Shown piece after piece: positions 1-11,184 of a DNA stretch of 64,000 nt. The notes under the pieces were generated by a model. The model saw nothing but the letters and a program-made list of their open reading frames with translations. It was not told where the DNA came from and ran no database searches. The stretch is taken from positions 59,510,383 to 59,574,382 of the forward strand of contig NC_063045.1 in NCBI RefSeq assembly GCF_018812025.1, read 5' to 3'. The stretch comes from Megalobrama amblycephala. Its lineage: Eukaryota > Chordata > Actinopteri > Cypriniformes > Xenocyprididae. Both the position numbers and the translations under genes were made by a program. Within the stretch, counting starts at the first letter, position 1. The number at the start of each line of letters is the position of its first letter.

Positions 1-330
1 ACATCCTATCCAGCATATGCTGGTTTTTTCAACAGGATGGATACGCTTAAATCCACAGTAAGGATGCGTTCCTGTCATATATCACACATGTGCACTTCAA
101 TAAGCCGACAGAACGCAGGTTAATGTGTTTACATGCTGGCTGAAATCGGAGTAAGGGGCAAAAATCTAGCTGTGACGATTGGTTTATGCTTAAGCCTTTG
201 ACCTGGTCCTTAAAGGAAAACAAGTTAACGTGTTTACATGAACATGACCCACCCCCTCCCCCAGACCCCCTGCAAATTTATACATACTTTTGTCAGTCAA
301 ACACTTTAATACACATTTCTGGGTCCATTT
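1..330 (+). repeat. 5' flanking module of family gene 1, repeated before genes 2 and 4
   Basis: This stretch matches 46695-47035 (before gene 4) almost base for base, and matches 11100-12215 (before gene 2) once an inserted element there is removed. Shared landmarks are TTTACATGCTGG, a C-rich CCACCCCCTCCCC run and TTTATACATA. The match shows that the duplicated unit includes at least 400 bp upstream of the start codon, so the promoter was copied with the gene. Confidence 0.75.
277..286 (+). promoter_or_regulatory. TATA-like box of gene 1
   Basis: TTTATACATA lies about 120 bp before the ATG and is kept at 12154-12163 (gene 2) and 46981-46990 (gene 4). It is absent before gene 3. Conservation and spacing suggest a core promoter; no start site can be read from sequence alone. 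Confidence 0.4.
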
Positions 331-406
331 GGTGAAATATTATGTTTGTTTTTTTTTTGGATACAGATAAACTTGCTGACTAGTAAAGGACCTGATTGAG
401 ACCATA

Positions 407-558
407 ATGACTCCTATTCTGAAGCTCATGCTGGCTTTGGCCACAGTTTTGGGGGTTCTAGTAACCACCGTAAACTCCATCCCCCCCTAAGAGTGAGATA
501 CACCAATACACAAACCTCACACACACACACACCAAGAGTGAGGAACACTAATATAATG

Positions 559-605
<47 letters not shown>

Positions 606-2688
606 TCTAAACTAAATGCATCACCTACCTTTTCTCCTAAATCACAATCTACAATGTCTGTTTTATCCATCCATGAAATAGGATACACAGTTTTGTTCTA
701 TGCACACATGATCTAAAGAATCAGTACCTAATAAATTACTGTGTGAATGTTTGCATGTCACCACTGTGTTTCCTGACAGAACAGAATGTGAATCAGAATA
801 ACGCTTTTTTGAAGGATCAGCTCAAAAACGCTGCCCAGCAAGCACTAAACGCCATTCAATCTACTCGCACGCCGACTGCTTCTCATGAGCTAGCAGCCCG
901 GGGCCAGCATGTCTTCAGCAATGGAATCCTTACGTTCCACCGCAACGTTCTGGAAGACCTGGTGGGCAATGAACAGGTGGATAACCTGGTGAAGGACTCA
1001 ATAATCCCCCTTGGCCAAACTGAAAAAACTGCAATTAGTGAAATGGTGGTCCACTTCAGGTCAGTGTGTGTGTGCTCAGGTGGGATGAGTGCTACAGGGT
1101 GTAGACACTTTAGTGTGTAAGATTTAATGTCACAGCTCTTACACTCATGCAGACCACATCTAGTACATTGCGCTGTCAGTCACAATACATGGACCAAAAA
1201 CATCTAAGCCAACACTTGTTAGTGGGGGTCAGTGGTAGGGTTGGGTACCATTCACATTTTAACCGGTACAGCTACCAGTATCGGTACCTGAAATTCGGTG
1301 CTGGTACCCAACGGTAGCTTTTTCCTGTACTTTACTCTCTGTGTAATAACAAAAACATGTAGTGGTTTCATGTTGTTGTTATGCATTTTCTCGTATCCAT
1401 CTGGCTGAGGAACTTCAGTACAGCCGTGCTGAACTCCTCGAACCCAACACTGGGGGACACATGTCGTTCAACAGTGGATAGAGACAGAGGAGGAGACACT
1501 GCGAGCGGCGGCAGAAAAGAGGCAAGCGGGCTGGCGTGCTAACTAGGCTAAAGGCTAACCTGTTTAAGCCCCCGCTCCATACCATCTTCCTCTCTAATGC
1601 CCGATCAATCCGCAGTAAGGTGGACGAGATTCGACTGAGACTGACAACACAGAGGAATATAGCCAACTGTAGCAGCATGATGGAAATCATGGAAATCTGG
1701 CTGGATTTAGGGATTGTGATAGGGACTGTGTGTTTGTGTTTATGTGTGTTTATTTATGTAAAATTTTTCAGATTTAGGACAGTTTTGTTGATTTTATTTG
1801 CCAATTTATATAAAAATGCTCTCTGTTGCAGTCACACACATGTGTGTGTGTGTGTGTGTGTGTGTATGAGTTAGAAAGTTCGTTCCACTTTGTGTTTATG
1901 GTCTAGGACCAGACCTTTATGGAAATGTAGAACATTTCAGATTTATTCTGGATTTTTTTTTTTTTTCATCAATTCAATTTTTTCATCTTCCCATTCATTT
2001 TCAATGTGTGGTCAATCTGACCCAGAGTGACTAAATTTTTTTTTAAGCACCTTTAGAACAACCAAATCAAGCCCAGATTTTTTGTGCATGTTTAGATAGA
2101 TTATTTAGGAAATGTCACAGAGTCTCATGCCCCTGAAGGGAAACCTTTTTAAAAACGAAGGAAACTGTCAGCGGGGTCAGATTGACCCCAAGGACCCATT
2201 AAGGGTTAATTTTTGGTATTAGTACATTTACTGTTGCATAAACAGCTTCAGTTTCTTTTTTCTTTTTGAGATTTTTTGACATAATCAGACATTTTTCACT
2301 TTTAATTTCAGTTGTTATATCTTGTTTTTGGTGTGTTTGTCTCTGTAGTCCGGAGGATGGTTATGTGGATTATAATGCAGGTGTGTACGGAGAATATGCG
2401 AGGATGCTCCGAGAGGCACTTGTGGCATACCTCAAGGCTTGTACATCTAACAACAATAATGCGAGAGAAGGAATCCAGAAGATGCGTAAGAAGGTGAAGT
2501 TCATCGCCGATGAGATGGTGAACCGTGACGTGTATGTGGACCCGATGGCCCGCGATCGCTGGCTGCATGAGAACCAAAACCACGTGGAAAAGTACAATCG
2601 GGTCAGAGATGCATTGAAAAATATGTTCCAGAACATCCTGCAGGACTTCCGAAAAGTGTCCGAAAAGATCCGTTGCATTCCCGAGTGA
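407..2688 (+). CDS. family gene 1: secreted-protein gene, exon 1 frameshifted
   Basis: I do not recognise the protein family. Exon 1 (407-492) encodes a signal peptide, MTPILKLMLALATVLG then a hydrophobic run. Exon 2 is 780-1059 and exon 3 is 2349-2708, all with GT/AG borders (GTGAGA, GTCAGT, GTTAGA donors). Exon 2 has the family core GQHVF..., FHR and VL; exon 3 has YVDY, REALVAYLKA and YVDPMARDRWL. Seven C's at 481-487 make exon 1 86 nt long, where the other copies end in phase 1. This puts TAA in frame at 488-490 and breaks the join to exon 2. Exon 3 also stops early, at 2686-2688, about eight codons before the family C-terminus. Exons 2 and 3 are otherwise open. The C-run shift could be an assembly error; if real, the gene is dead or makes only a short peptide. 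Intron 2 carries a LINE piece and intron 3 a fold-back element. Confidence 0.6.
563..600 (+). repeat. (TG)n microsatellite in intron 1 of gene 1
   Basis: An uninterrupted TG tract about 70 bp after exon 1. The same tract sits at the same place in every other copy: 12421-12480, 23020-23075, 38697-38764 and 47287-47339. It is therefore ancestral to the array. Confidence 0.9.
1440..1700 (+). mobile_element. LINE endonuclease-domain fragment in intron 2 of gene 1
   Basis: Frame starting near 1536 reads LKANLFKPPLHTIFLSNARS then IRSKVDEIRLR and ends EIWLD. This resembles the start of the endonuclease of fish LINEs, where a line of the type 'SNVRSLRNKMDEL...ETWL' is usual. The rest of the element is missing. 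It is a dead fragment and is specific to gene 1 among the copies. Confidence 0.6.
1836..1867 (+). repeat. (TG)n microsatellite
   Basis: Short CA/TG tract in intron 2 of gene 1, after CACACACATG. No counterpart was seen in the other copies. Confidence 0.8.
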
Positions 2689-2845
2689 AAAAACTTGAAA
2701 TAGGACAGGTTAGACAGCTGGTTCCTGGATTATTCATGTACAAAAAAATAAATAACTGTTAATGCACAAAAATCAATCAATAAATAAGCTATACAAAGTG
2801 AATCATTGACAGATCCAAAATACATTCTGAGTAGTTCAGTAGAGC

Positions 2846-3676
2846 ACCTCGTTCACACCGCCAGCGACTGCATGTCACTAGTCTCTTGGTGCGTTCCAAA
2901 TGGGATATATCGCCCCCTGAAGGGCACTTGTGAAAACAATCATGGCCGCCATACTGAAGGGTCGTTCCAAACCGAAGTGCTCAAAGCTGGCCACTTCAAA
3001 GGGTCCTTCAGAATGAAGAATTTCGAAGGGTACAACTGATGGACACTTCGAGTCCCCATGATTCTTTGCACAGGGAAGTTGTTTGACGTCACAGAATGGG
3101 TACAAGGGGCTTGGAGTTCGATTTTACCTATAAATGTATATATAGTATTTTTCTATACTACTGTAATATTTATGCGAGTTAGATTGGCACATTATTATGG
3201 TCAAAACAACATTGTACTTCAACAAAAATACTTTACAGCTCCCTTTATCAGTCCATTCAAATGTTTCAAATTCATAGACACAGTATACATTATATTTAAA
3301 GTAAAAGACCGTTAGTAGCTTATAATGTTAATAATACAGTAAATGAATGTGTATTAATACAAAGAGTACACCATGGGGGGAAAAGACGAAGCCGCCTTCT
3401 TGATTGTCTCGTTAAGATGACGCAGAAGTGCGTTCCAAAAAAAGAGTTTTTTGACCCCTACACCCTTCATCCCTTCGAAGCTCTCACTTCGGAGGGTAAA
3501 CCCTTTGAAAGATTAGGGCATATAGGGATGAGCCCTTCCGAATGGAACGCAGGGTGGTTGTCGCAAGCGAAATTCGCTTATTATTTGCATAAAGTTGGAA
3601 TTTCTGAACTTTTGTCGTGTGTTTCCCGTCGTTTGTCGCTTTGTCGCTGCCTGTCGCAGGCGGTGTGAACGGGGCT
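2846..3676. mobile_element. nested fold-back DNA element in intron 3 of gene 1
   Basis: The ends are inverted: GTTCACACCGCCAGCGACTG at the left and GTCGCAGGCGGTGTGAAC at the right. A second inverted pair lies inside (TGCGTTCCAAATGGG near 2889 and CCGAATGGAACGCA near 3538). The matching introns of genes 2, 3 and 4 (18541, 25246, 50460) read straight through GTAGAGCTCCTCTTAG without it. It is non-autonomous, with no transposase seen, and is specific to gene 1. Confidence 0.6.
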
Positions 3677-3756
3677 TAAGTCTATTAAATCATATATTGG
3701 ATGACCTTCAAAGTAAATGACCTTTTCTCATGTAACTCTTGTTCTCTTTTCAGCAG

Positions 3757-5625
3757 ATAGACACACATCAAGAGATCTGTCTTCTGACCAGGAGTGATCA
3801 CTGGGAGGAGCTCTTCTTTCTGAAATCATTAAGTACTGCTTTGGTTTTACCCATATTCAGTTTTAAATCACATGAGCTAATAATAATAATAATAATAATT
3901 TAAACTCTCTTTAGGCCAGATCATAGCCTTGATTAATTAAACCCAACAGAGCTTTATCATCTAAAAACTCAAGTATTTGACAAGAGACCGTAGGATGCTA
4001 TGGGACTATTTTAATTGTTAAATAGGAATAGTTCACACAAAAATTAGAATCTTATGATACTTTACTCACTCTCAGACCATTCAAGAAGTTGGGACATTGG
4101 GGGAAATTACAATACACAGAAGAAAAGATTGTTGTTGTATGTGTTTAACGTATGATGTGTTTTCTTTGTGCGTGTTTTGTGTTGAAGCCAAAGACAAATT
4201 TAACCTCACAGAACTGAACTGTGATTTGTTAATTCTGTCACATCTTTATTTATGACTTCAAATTCAAAATATGCTTATATTAACTAAATACCATTAAGTT
4301 GTTCAATGGAAACACTGGAAATGGTTTCTTTGTACTTTTGTCAGTTAAATAAAGGTTCAAAATAATTAACAAATCACAGATTCTTGTTTAAAGGGATAGT
4401 TCACTCAAAAATGAAAATTTGATGTTTATCTGCTTACCCCCAGGGCACTTTGTTTCTTCAGTAGAAATGTACAAATGATGATTTTTAACTCCAACCATTG
4501 CCGTCTGTCAGTCGTATAATGCTTGTCAGTGGGAACTTCATCTATAAGAGTAAAAAAAACATGCACAGACAAATCCAAATTAAACCCTGCAGCTCGTGAC
4601 GACACACTGATGTCCTAAGACACGAAACAATCGATTTGTGCAAGAAACTGAACAGTATTTATATCATTTTTTGCCTCTAATACACCACTATGTCCAACTG
4701 CCTTGAGCGCGCGCATGGCATCCGGTGTGTGAGGTGTGTATGTGCAACGGTTGGAGTTAAAAATCATCATTTGTGTTCTACTGAAGAAACAAAGTCACCT
4801 ACATCTTGGATGCCCTGGGGGTAAGCAGATAAACATCAAATTTTCATTTTTGGCTGAACTATCCCTTTAAAGGCACAATATATAAGGTTTCACCACTAGA
4901 GGGCGCATTTTCAAATCAGTAAAGGCAAAGTTTGATGATGCTATGAAGGAGAGTGGAATGACGGGAGATGTCGTTTTCACCATGAAGAGAAGCGGAAACA
5001 GACGATAGCGCAGATATTACATCATTGATAGGCGACGATGACAAGGGATGAGCCATTATTTAAAATTACAATTTCTCTGGATTTACAAATCCTTGGGAAC
5101 TTTTGGGATAATGTATGTACACAACTGCATGAAATATATCACACTGTGCAAGAGGTTTTTGGATATTTTATTACAACAATCTTACATATTGTGTCTTTAA
5201 TACAATGTCCCAAATATCCCAACTTTTCTGGAAATGGGGTTTGCAGAATATGTTTTGTTTGATGTATTGAAGCATTTCTTGTGAAGGATCTAAGGGTTCA
5301 CAATAGCCTACTTAATTTATATCATTTATCATTTAATCATTTCATTATTATTAATTCGTGTAATTTTATGTTGTCATATTTTATCATACTTATTTCCTTT
5401 CTATTGTTGTTTAATCTTATGATTGTGTGGTTTGAAGGGATGTTTGTCTTCATGAGAAAGAGAAAAGAGAATGTCTCCATTTCAAGGTTTTTAACATCAC
5501 TGGACGATGTGAATTTTTCATTGTTTTTCCCTTGTTCACTTGTTGGATTTGTGCTGGTCAGACAAAGTCTGTTAAGTTAAAACATACACAACTAAGATTA
5601 TTCAATAAAGTCTGCTCTTTTTTCA
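3757..5625 (+). other. last exon of gene 1, almost all 3'UTR
   Basis: The acceptor CTCTTTTCAGCAG is followed by ATAGACACACATCAAGAG, a start kept in genes 2 and 4. In those genes the split codon AG|A is followed at once by TAG. AATAAA stands at 5604-5609 with a T-rich stretch after it. The UTR holds an old fold-back repeat: AAGTTGGGACATTGG near 4086 against CCCAACTTTTCTGGAAATGG near 5218. A later TTAA-flanked element lies inside it. Confidence 0.6.
4392..4866. mobile_element. 475-bp TTAA-flanked fold-back MITE in the gene 1 3'UTR
   Basis: Ends are AGGGATAGTTCACTC and its complement GAACTATCCCT, with inverted repeats of about 50 bp (AAATTTGATGTTTATCTGCT near 4416, mirrored near 4825). TTAA flanks both sides (4388-4391 and 4867-4870). 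The gene 4 copy has the empty site TTGTTTAAAGGC near 51115. TTAA duplication is typical of piggyBac and Kolobok type elements; no transposase is encoded. Confidence 0.75.
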
Positions 5626-5828
5626 TCACTTTGTCTCCTGTTCTTCCCTGGATTTCTCAGTCAAACTCTCAGGCTGATAGAAGACTTCAGCGTTCAGGGT
5701 CACATCCAATATATTTGATATTTCTGAAGAAGATCCATCCGATTTAACATTTTGGCATGATCTAATAGGGGTAAATTGAGCATAGGGACAGGATAAGTTG
5801 AGTCACATGGGGGTAAATTGTGCAATTC

Positions 5829-5895
<67 letters not shown>
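5829..5895 (+). repeat. (TA)n then (CA)n microsatellite
   Basis: A TA tract of about 30 bp runs straight into an ACAC tract of about 35 bp. Confidence 0.9.
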
Positions 5896-5897
<2 letters not shown>

Positions 5898-5929
5898 ATG
5901 GCACTATAGTGGCATCATCATTTATGTAG

Positions 5930-7110
5930 TCAAGTCAAGTCACCTTTATTTATATAGATTATGCAGATTATGTCAAAGCAGCTTTACATTGATAACTAGT
6001 ATATAATTTTGGCTCTTAAAGAATAGTGTCAATGCAGGCAGATCAAAGCACTGTTGAATATCAAATTTCAACTGTCCCCAACTAAGCAAGCCAAAGGTGA
6101 CAGCGGCAATGAACCCAAACTCCAACAGGTGACATCAGGTGGCAAACAAGTGTTAAAATGGAGAAAAAAACCTTGGGAGAAACCAGGCTTAGTCTGGGGG
6201 CCAGTTCTCCTCTGGTGAACAGTGCTTTGTTTGATAGGATTGCAACATTCAAAGTATTTATTCCAGTTCCATCCAGTTGAGGATCGTATTCATCACGCCG
6301 GTATGGACGGCGCCACTGGCTGTCGTGTCGTTGAGGCCTTTACAAGGGATGATCTAGCTGACTTGATCTCTGCTGATACTTCAGGGCTGCGTTGTGGTCG
6401 TGTCAAGGTGCAGGTCCTCTGTCTCATCTGGATACGGCCCGGATCCGGTTGACTACGGTAAACCTCGGGATAAACAGAAAGACTAATATAGTGTAGATGC
6501 CATTCTTCTTCTGATGTAACGAGTGCATCTGGTGTTATAGGAAGCGTTCCCGATTCCGGCTGACCTAATTTATGCAGCCTAATAATCCTTTAACGGCTTT
6601 GAAAATATAAATTGATAATGTGTTATGTGTATGCCAGGTTAAAGAGATGCGTTTTTAGTCTAGATTTAAACTGACTGAGTGTGTCTGCTTCCCAAACAGT
6701 GATAGGAAGATTGTTCAAGAGTTTAGGTGCCAAATAGGAGAAGGATCTACTGCCTGCAGTTGATTTTGATATTCTAGGTATTATCAGCTGGCCTGAATTC
6801 TGAGATCGCTATAGACGTGAAGGACTATAATGCTTTAAGAGCTCGCTCAGGTACTGGAGAGCTAAACCATTTACTGCTTTATAGGTAAGTAGCAAGATTT
6901 TAAAATCTATACAGTGTTTAATAGGGAGCCAATCCAGTGTTGACAGAACCAGGCTAATATGGACATACTTCCTAGTTCTAGTAAGAACTCTAGCTGCTGC
7001 ATTTTGGACCAGCTGTTTGTTTAATAGGTGAGCAGAACAACCACCCAGTAAAGCGTTACAGTAATCTAGCCTTGATTTCTAGTTTTTGAATGTAACTGTG
7101 ATCAGCTAAC
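5930..7110 (-). mobile_element. 3' part of a LINE, degraded
   Basis: The segment 6640-7100 matches 45430-45890 closely. In the latter the minus strand reads the C-terminal end of a LINE reverse transcriptase polyprotein (LTYKALNGLA, PKLWNNVP, FKSRLK). The 5930-6250 part (CACCTTTATTTATATAG, TGGGAGAAACCAGGCTTAG) is a very common cyprinid repeat of the same element class. The open frames here are short and broken. An L2/CR1-like clade is my guess. Confidence 0.6.
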
Positions 7111-7224
7111 TCTTTTGTATTATGACAATAAAATCTTCTTTAAGTTCTACTGGACCTACCATATGCACCAGGAGCATAAGAAAATTGATCTTTTGTGCCA
7201 TGCAATTGTGATATATAATATAAT

Positions 7225-7945
7225 ACAGTTGCAAGAAAAAGTATGTGAACCCCTTGCAGAATCTGTTAAAATGTGAATAATTTTAATAAAATAAGAGAGA
7301 TCATACAAAATGCATGTTATTTTTTGTTTAGTACTGTCCTGAGTAAGATATTTTACATAAAAGAAGTTTGCATTTAGTTCACAAGACAAAACAATAGCTG
7401 AATTTATTAAAATAACCCCATTCATAAGTATGTGAACCATTGATTCTCAATACTGTGTGTGGTTACCTGATGATCCACGACTGTTTTTATGTTTTGTGAT
7501 GGTTGTTCATGAGTCTCTTGTTTGTCCTGAGCAGTTAAACTGAGCTCTGTTCTTCAGAAAAATCCTCCAGCTCCTGCAGATTCTTCAGTTTTCAAGCATT
7601 TTTGAACCCTTTCCAGCAGTGACTGAATAATTTTGAGATTCGTCTTTTCACACTGAGGGACTCAAACACAACTGTTAAAAAAGGTTCAAACATTCACTGA
7701 TGCTCCAGAAGGAAACACAATGCATTAAGAGCCGAGGGGTGAAAACTTAAAGGTAAATTGTACTTAATTTTCTGCCGGGAAACATGTAAATATCTTCTGT
7801 TGGTTCCGAAGGGCAGTACTAAAAGAAAAACAATGATATTTAAACAAAATAAGAAAAATTGTGACATCTTCATCCTGTTCAAAAGTTTTCACCCCCCGAC
7901 TCTTAATGCGTCGTGTTTCCTTCTGGAGCATCAGTGAATGTTTGA
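7225..7945. mobile_element. palindrome-rich DNA element, related to 46027-46690
   Basis: It begins GCAAGAAAAAGTATGTGAAC and repeats that line in reverse near 7427 (AGTATGTGAACCATTGATTC). An inner hairpin pairs ACTGATGCTCCAGAAGGAAA (7697) with TTTCCTTCTGGAGCATCAGT (7916). A copy lies at 46027-46690 with parts in another order. Both copies lie next to a family unit, so the repeat may mark a duplication edge. No transposase was found. Confidence 0.5.
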
Positions 7946-8056
7946 ACCTTTTATATACAGGATATCCAGTTTTGTTTTATGCACATGAACTACTGAATCA
8001 GTACCTAATAAATTACTGTGTGAATGTTTGCATGTCACCACTGTGTTTCCTGACAG

Positions 8057-8265
8057 AACAGAATTTTGGGAATCGGATATGTGATGGCAATTTTGAGAAG
8101 GATCAGCTTCAAAACGCCGCCCAGAACGCACTAGATGCCAAGCTGACTGCTTCTCATAAGCTAGCAGGCCGGGGCCAGCATGTCTTCAACAACAACCTCC
8201 TTAAGTTCCACAGCAGTGTTATACAAGGGCTAACAAGCAGGGTGATAAGGAACAGCTGGGTGTGA
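8057..8265 (+). pseudogene. family relic: isolated, truncated exon 2
   Basis: After the family acceptor TTTCCTGACAG the frame reads QNFGNRICDGNFEKDQLQN and then the core GQHVFNNNLLKFH. It lacks five codons before LTASHKL (an in-frame 15-bp loss), loses similarity after about 8225 and stops at 8263-8265. No signal exon lies upstream and no YVDPMA exon lies downstream. The flank after it (CACTCATGCAGACCACATCT) matches the sequence after gene 1 exon 2. It is the remains of a deleted copy. Confidence 0.7.
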
Positions 8266-8689
8266 TGATTATGTGATCAGTTGCTATGGTGACAAACTGG
8301 TGGCGGGAAATAGAACAACAACAAGTCCAAAAAGGAGTCCAAAAGGGAGTGCACGTGACACACTCATGCAGACCACATCTAGTACATTCCGCTGTCACAA
8401 TCCATATTGTGAACACACTGTTATGTGTGCGGTGTAGTACAATTCAAATGTCATGAAAGACCATTTCTCATGCTGTTCTGTATCATATACGGACTGGAGT
8501 AAGCATGTTTCAGTTCTTATGGACATATTGCAAATAGTGTTGACTGCATCTAATTTTCTGAATTGTAACCACAATTTAGCCAGAACTTTTAGCCATTGCC
8601 CTGTGTGATGTGTTTGAAGGTGCAGGGTTGTTAGAAAAGTCTTCCTTGGTGTTATACTTTCCACAGCAAAGTTAGGATTTATAGTGGAA

Positions 8690-8960
8690 ACAGGCCTGAT
8701 CCAAATGGATCCTTGGAAGGGTCAAGCCGTGACTGATTGGCTCGTTCTCTCATGTGTCAGGGACATCAGTGGTTTCTCAGTTTTGCTCATTTCCATAGGA
8801 ACTTTAGTTCTGTGGACGCTCTGCTTTCTGCACTCACCCAGGGAGGAAGAGTAAAGTTCTTCTGGACCCTTGAAGCTGAAGCTGCCTTTTCTGAGCTCAA
8901 GTGCCGATTCATATCTGTCCCTATCCTAACTTTCCCAGAACCTGACAAACCATTTTAGTG
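8690..8960 (+). mobile_element. Ty3/gypsy pol fragment (end of reverse transcriptase)
   Basis: Reading near GLIQMDPWKGQAV, then SGFLSFAHFHRNFSSVDALL and AEAAFSELK matches the line between reverse transcriptase and RNase H in gypsy elements (FLGFANFYRRFI...AAFxxLK). It is only about 90 codons long with no LTR. Related pieces lie at 13610-13870 and 24020-24180, each after an exon 2 of the family, so the insertion is older than the duplications. Confidence 0.7.
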
Positions 8961-9179
8961 GAGTTTCATAAGAATCTGGAATACACCCAACAGACCAAAT
9001 GTTTTTAAAGTCCACCGCATCTGTGCTGAATCTCGCCGCATGATGCAACGCTACAAATCTTCAGCTTGTGATTTGAATCTAAAACAGCTGTCTTCATAAT
9101 GCTGTATGTAAGACAAGTCCAACATAACAGACAAGTTCAACATGCAATGTGCTGAAATGACATGAATGAGAATGTAACT

Positions 9180-10290
9180 GTGATCAGCTAACTCTTTAGT
9201 ATTATGACAATAAAATCTTTATTCAGTTCTGGACCTACCATATGCACCAGGAGTGTAAGAAATTTTATCTTTTGTGCCATACAATTGTGATATGTAATAT
9301 GCCGAGGGTCACAGAAGGGGGTGCAGTTAGTTTTACGTTCTGTATTTGCTGATATTCACCTAGAGAGGGGGTTTGACCACTCGTTTATTTTCTGTTTGGC
9401 TAGTTTTATTATTATTGGTTTCCAGCATGACAGAACTGCTGGTTCTAGCTGGTCTGTCTGATGATTTTAGTTTCAAAACCTCTCTAAAAAAGCATGATTG
9501 AGCCTTCTCTGTTGTTGTTCCTAGTCTATGGAATAACTTACCAATTCCAGTTAGAACTGCTTCCTGTTAATATTTGCTTAAAAAAACACCTTTTATCAAT
9601 AGAATTCAACCAGGCATAATGTTTTGTGTTCTTTTGTATTGATTTTAGTTGTATTGTACAGCACTTTGAGTCAACCATGAGTTGTGTTGAAAGTGCTTTA
9701 CAAATAAAGAAAAAAAGGCAATAATCTTACACTGGTTTTACATGGGGGGGGGGCACTTTTTACTCGCCTCCTCGCTGTGCTCCTCCTCACTTCACTTTCT
9801 GCCTCCTCGACTTGCAGTCAGACGATACGACTGTAGCTGACAAGAGGTAACTACCAGCTTATTATTGCTGTTAATAAATTGAATACTATGTGAATTTGTA
9901 GTTGAATGAGGGCATCCATTTTCCAGATCCAATTTACTTGGCAGATTTCATTAATAATGTTAACTGCAAAATAATGCTTGCTGATCTCTTCTAATTTGGC
10001 CAGGGGTACAGGAACTATCTTCACAGGTTTATAAACACAATGCAATTTTTATAAAGAAGTCAGTATAGCTTCAGTAATGAATTTCACTGTTAACTGTATT
10101 GTGCTACAAACTTTTGTTCTTATAAAAATGTTTTAATTTAAAATTTTTAGTTTTCATTCTTGAAATTATAGTCTATTATTTCATTTCTCTTGGATCTTGA
10201 CTGGCGCTCATCAGGGTCTGAAATTAGATTGTGGCAAAAATGGCATCAAAATCAGTTCCTGAATCAAGTTACTTATTAGTTTGATACTCA
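9180..10290 (+). repeat. inter-gene segment shared with 19975-20600 and 36550-37480
   Basis: The marker TATTATGACAATAAAATCTT followed by CACCAGGAG... and GGTCATAGAGGG/GGTCACAGAAGGG recurs at 7117, 9195, 19978 and 45915; part of it recurs at 36553. This copy and the one at 36550-37480 also share the stretch with CTTGCAGTCAG. No convincing coding region is present. It appears to be part of the duplicated module or a repeat that travelled with it. Confidence 0.5.
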
Positions 10291-10323
10291 TTGACTCCTC
10301 TTTAAATGACGCAACGCTTCCTT

Positions 10324-11097
10324 AAAGGATTAGTTCACTTCTGAATTAAAATGTCCTGATAATTTATATCATATTTATATCATATATATGATCATTCATG
10401 TCTTTCTTTCTTCAGTTGAAAAGAAATTAAGGTTTTTGAGGAGGGAAAAAATTAAGGATTTTTCTCCATATAGTGAACTTCAACAGTTACCAACGGGTTG
10501 AAGGTCCAAATGTCAGTTTCAGTGCAGCTTCAAAGAGCTCTACATGATCCCAGACGAGGAATAAGAGTCTAATCTAGAGAAACGTTCGGTCATTTTCTTA
10601 ATAAAAAAAATAAAATGTATATACTTTTTAACCATAAATGCTCATCTTGCACTGCTCTGAGATGCTCCACGCATTACGTAATCACGTTGGAAAGGTCACG
10701 TGACATAGGTGAAAGTACACATCAAGTGTTCACAAAGCGAACATGCAAAGACTAAGTCAAATGCCTTTTACACAAAAAAAGAAAGAAAAAAAGAAAAAAG
10801 AAAAGTAAAACAACGATGTCGGATGATTTGAAGCTGGAGGAGAAAATGAGATGGAGTTTTTTACCCTACTGGGGTACTTCTGGCTAAATCATGTGTGACC
10901 TTTCCAACATGATTACGTAATGCATGACTCATCACAGAGCTATTCCAAGACAAGCATTTGTGGTTAAAAAGTATATAATTTTTTTTTTTTTTTCCAAAAT
11001 AAACAATTGTTTCACTACCCTTATTCCTCATCTGGGATCATGTAGAGCTCTTTGAAGCTGCACTGAAACTGATGTTTGGACCTTCAACCCGTTGAAC
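10324..11097. mobile_element. fold-back DNA element upstream of gene 2
   Basis: Inverted arms: GGTTGAAGGTCCAAATGTCA at 10497 against the mirror near 11076-11096, running through AGCTTCAAAGAGCTCTACAT for over 70 bp. The left end AAAGGATTAGTTCACTTCTG resembles the TTAA-type MITE ends. The right end is cut directly at the family 5' module. No protein is encoded. Confidence 0.6.
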
Positions 11098-11184
11098 CCC
11101 AGTGTGTTTACATGCTGGATGAAATCGGTGTAAAAATCTAGCTGTGACGATCGGTTTATGCTTAAGCCTTTGACCTGGTCCTTA

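Noticed and set aside
743..1120. A single-exon gene starting at ATG 743
   Set aside because: The frame extends beyond exon 2 of gene 1 on both sides. The acceptor at 779/780 and donor at 1059/1060, matched in all copies, show that it is an internal exon.
5281..5580. 99-codon frame with a hydrophobic N-terminus, repeated at 19297 and 51604
   Set aside because: It is within the 3'UTR of the family genes. The frame is shared only because the DNA is nearly identical, and the ends differ between copies.
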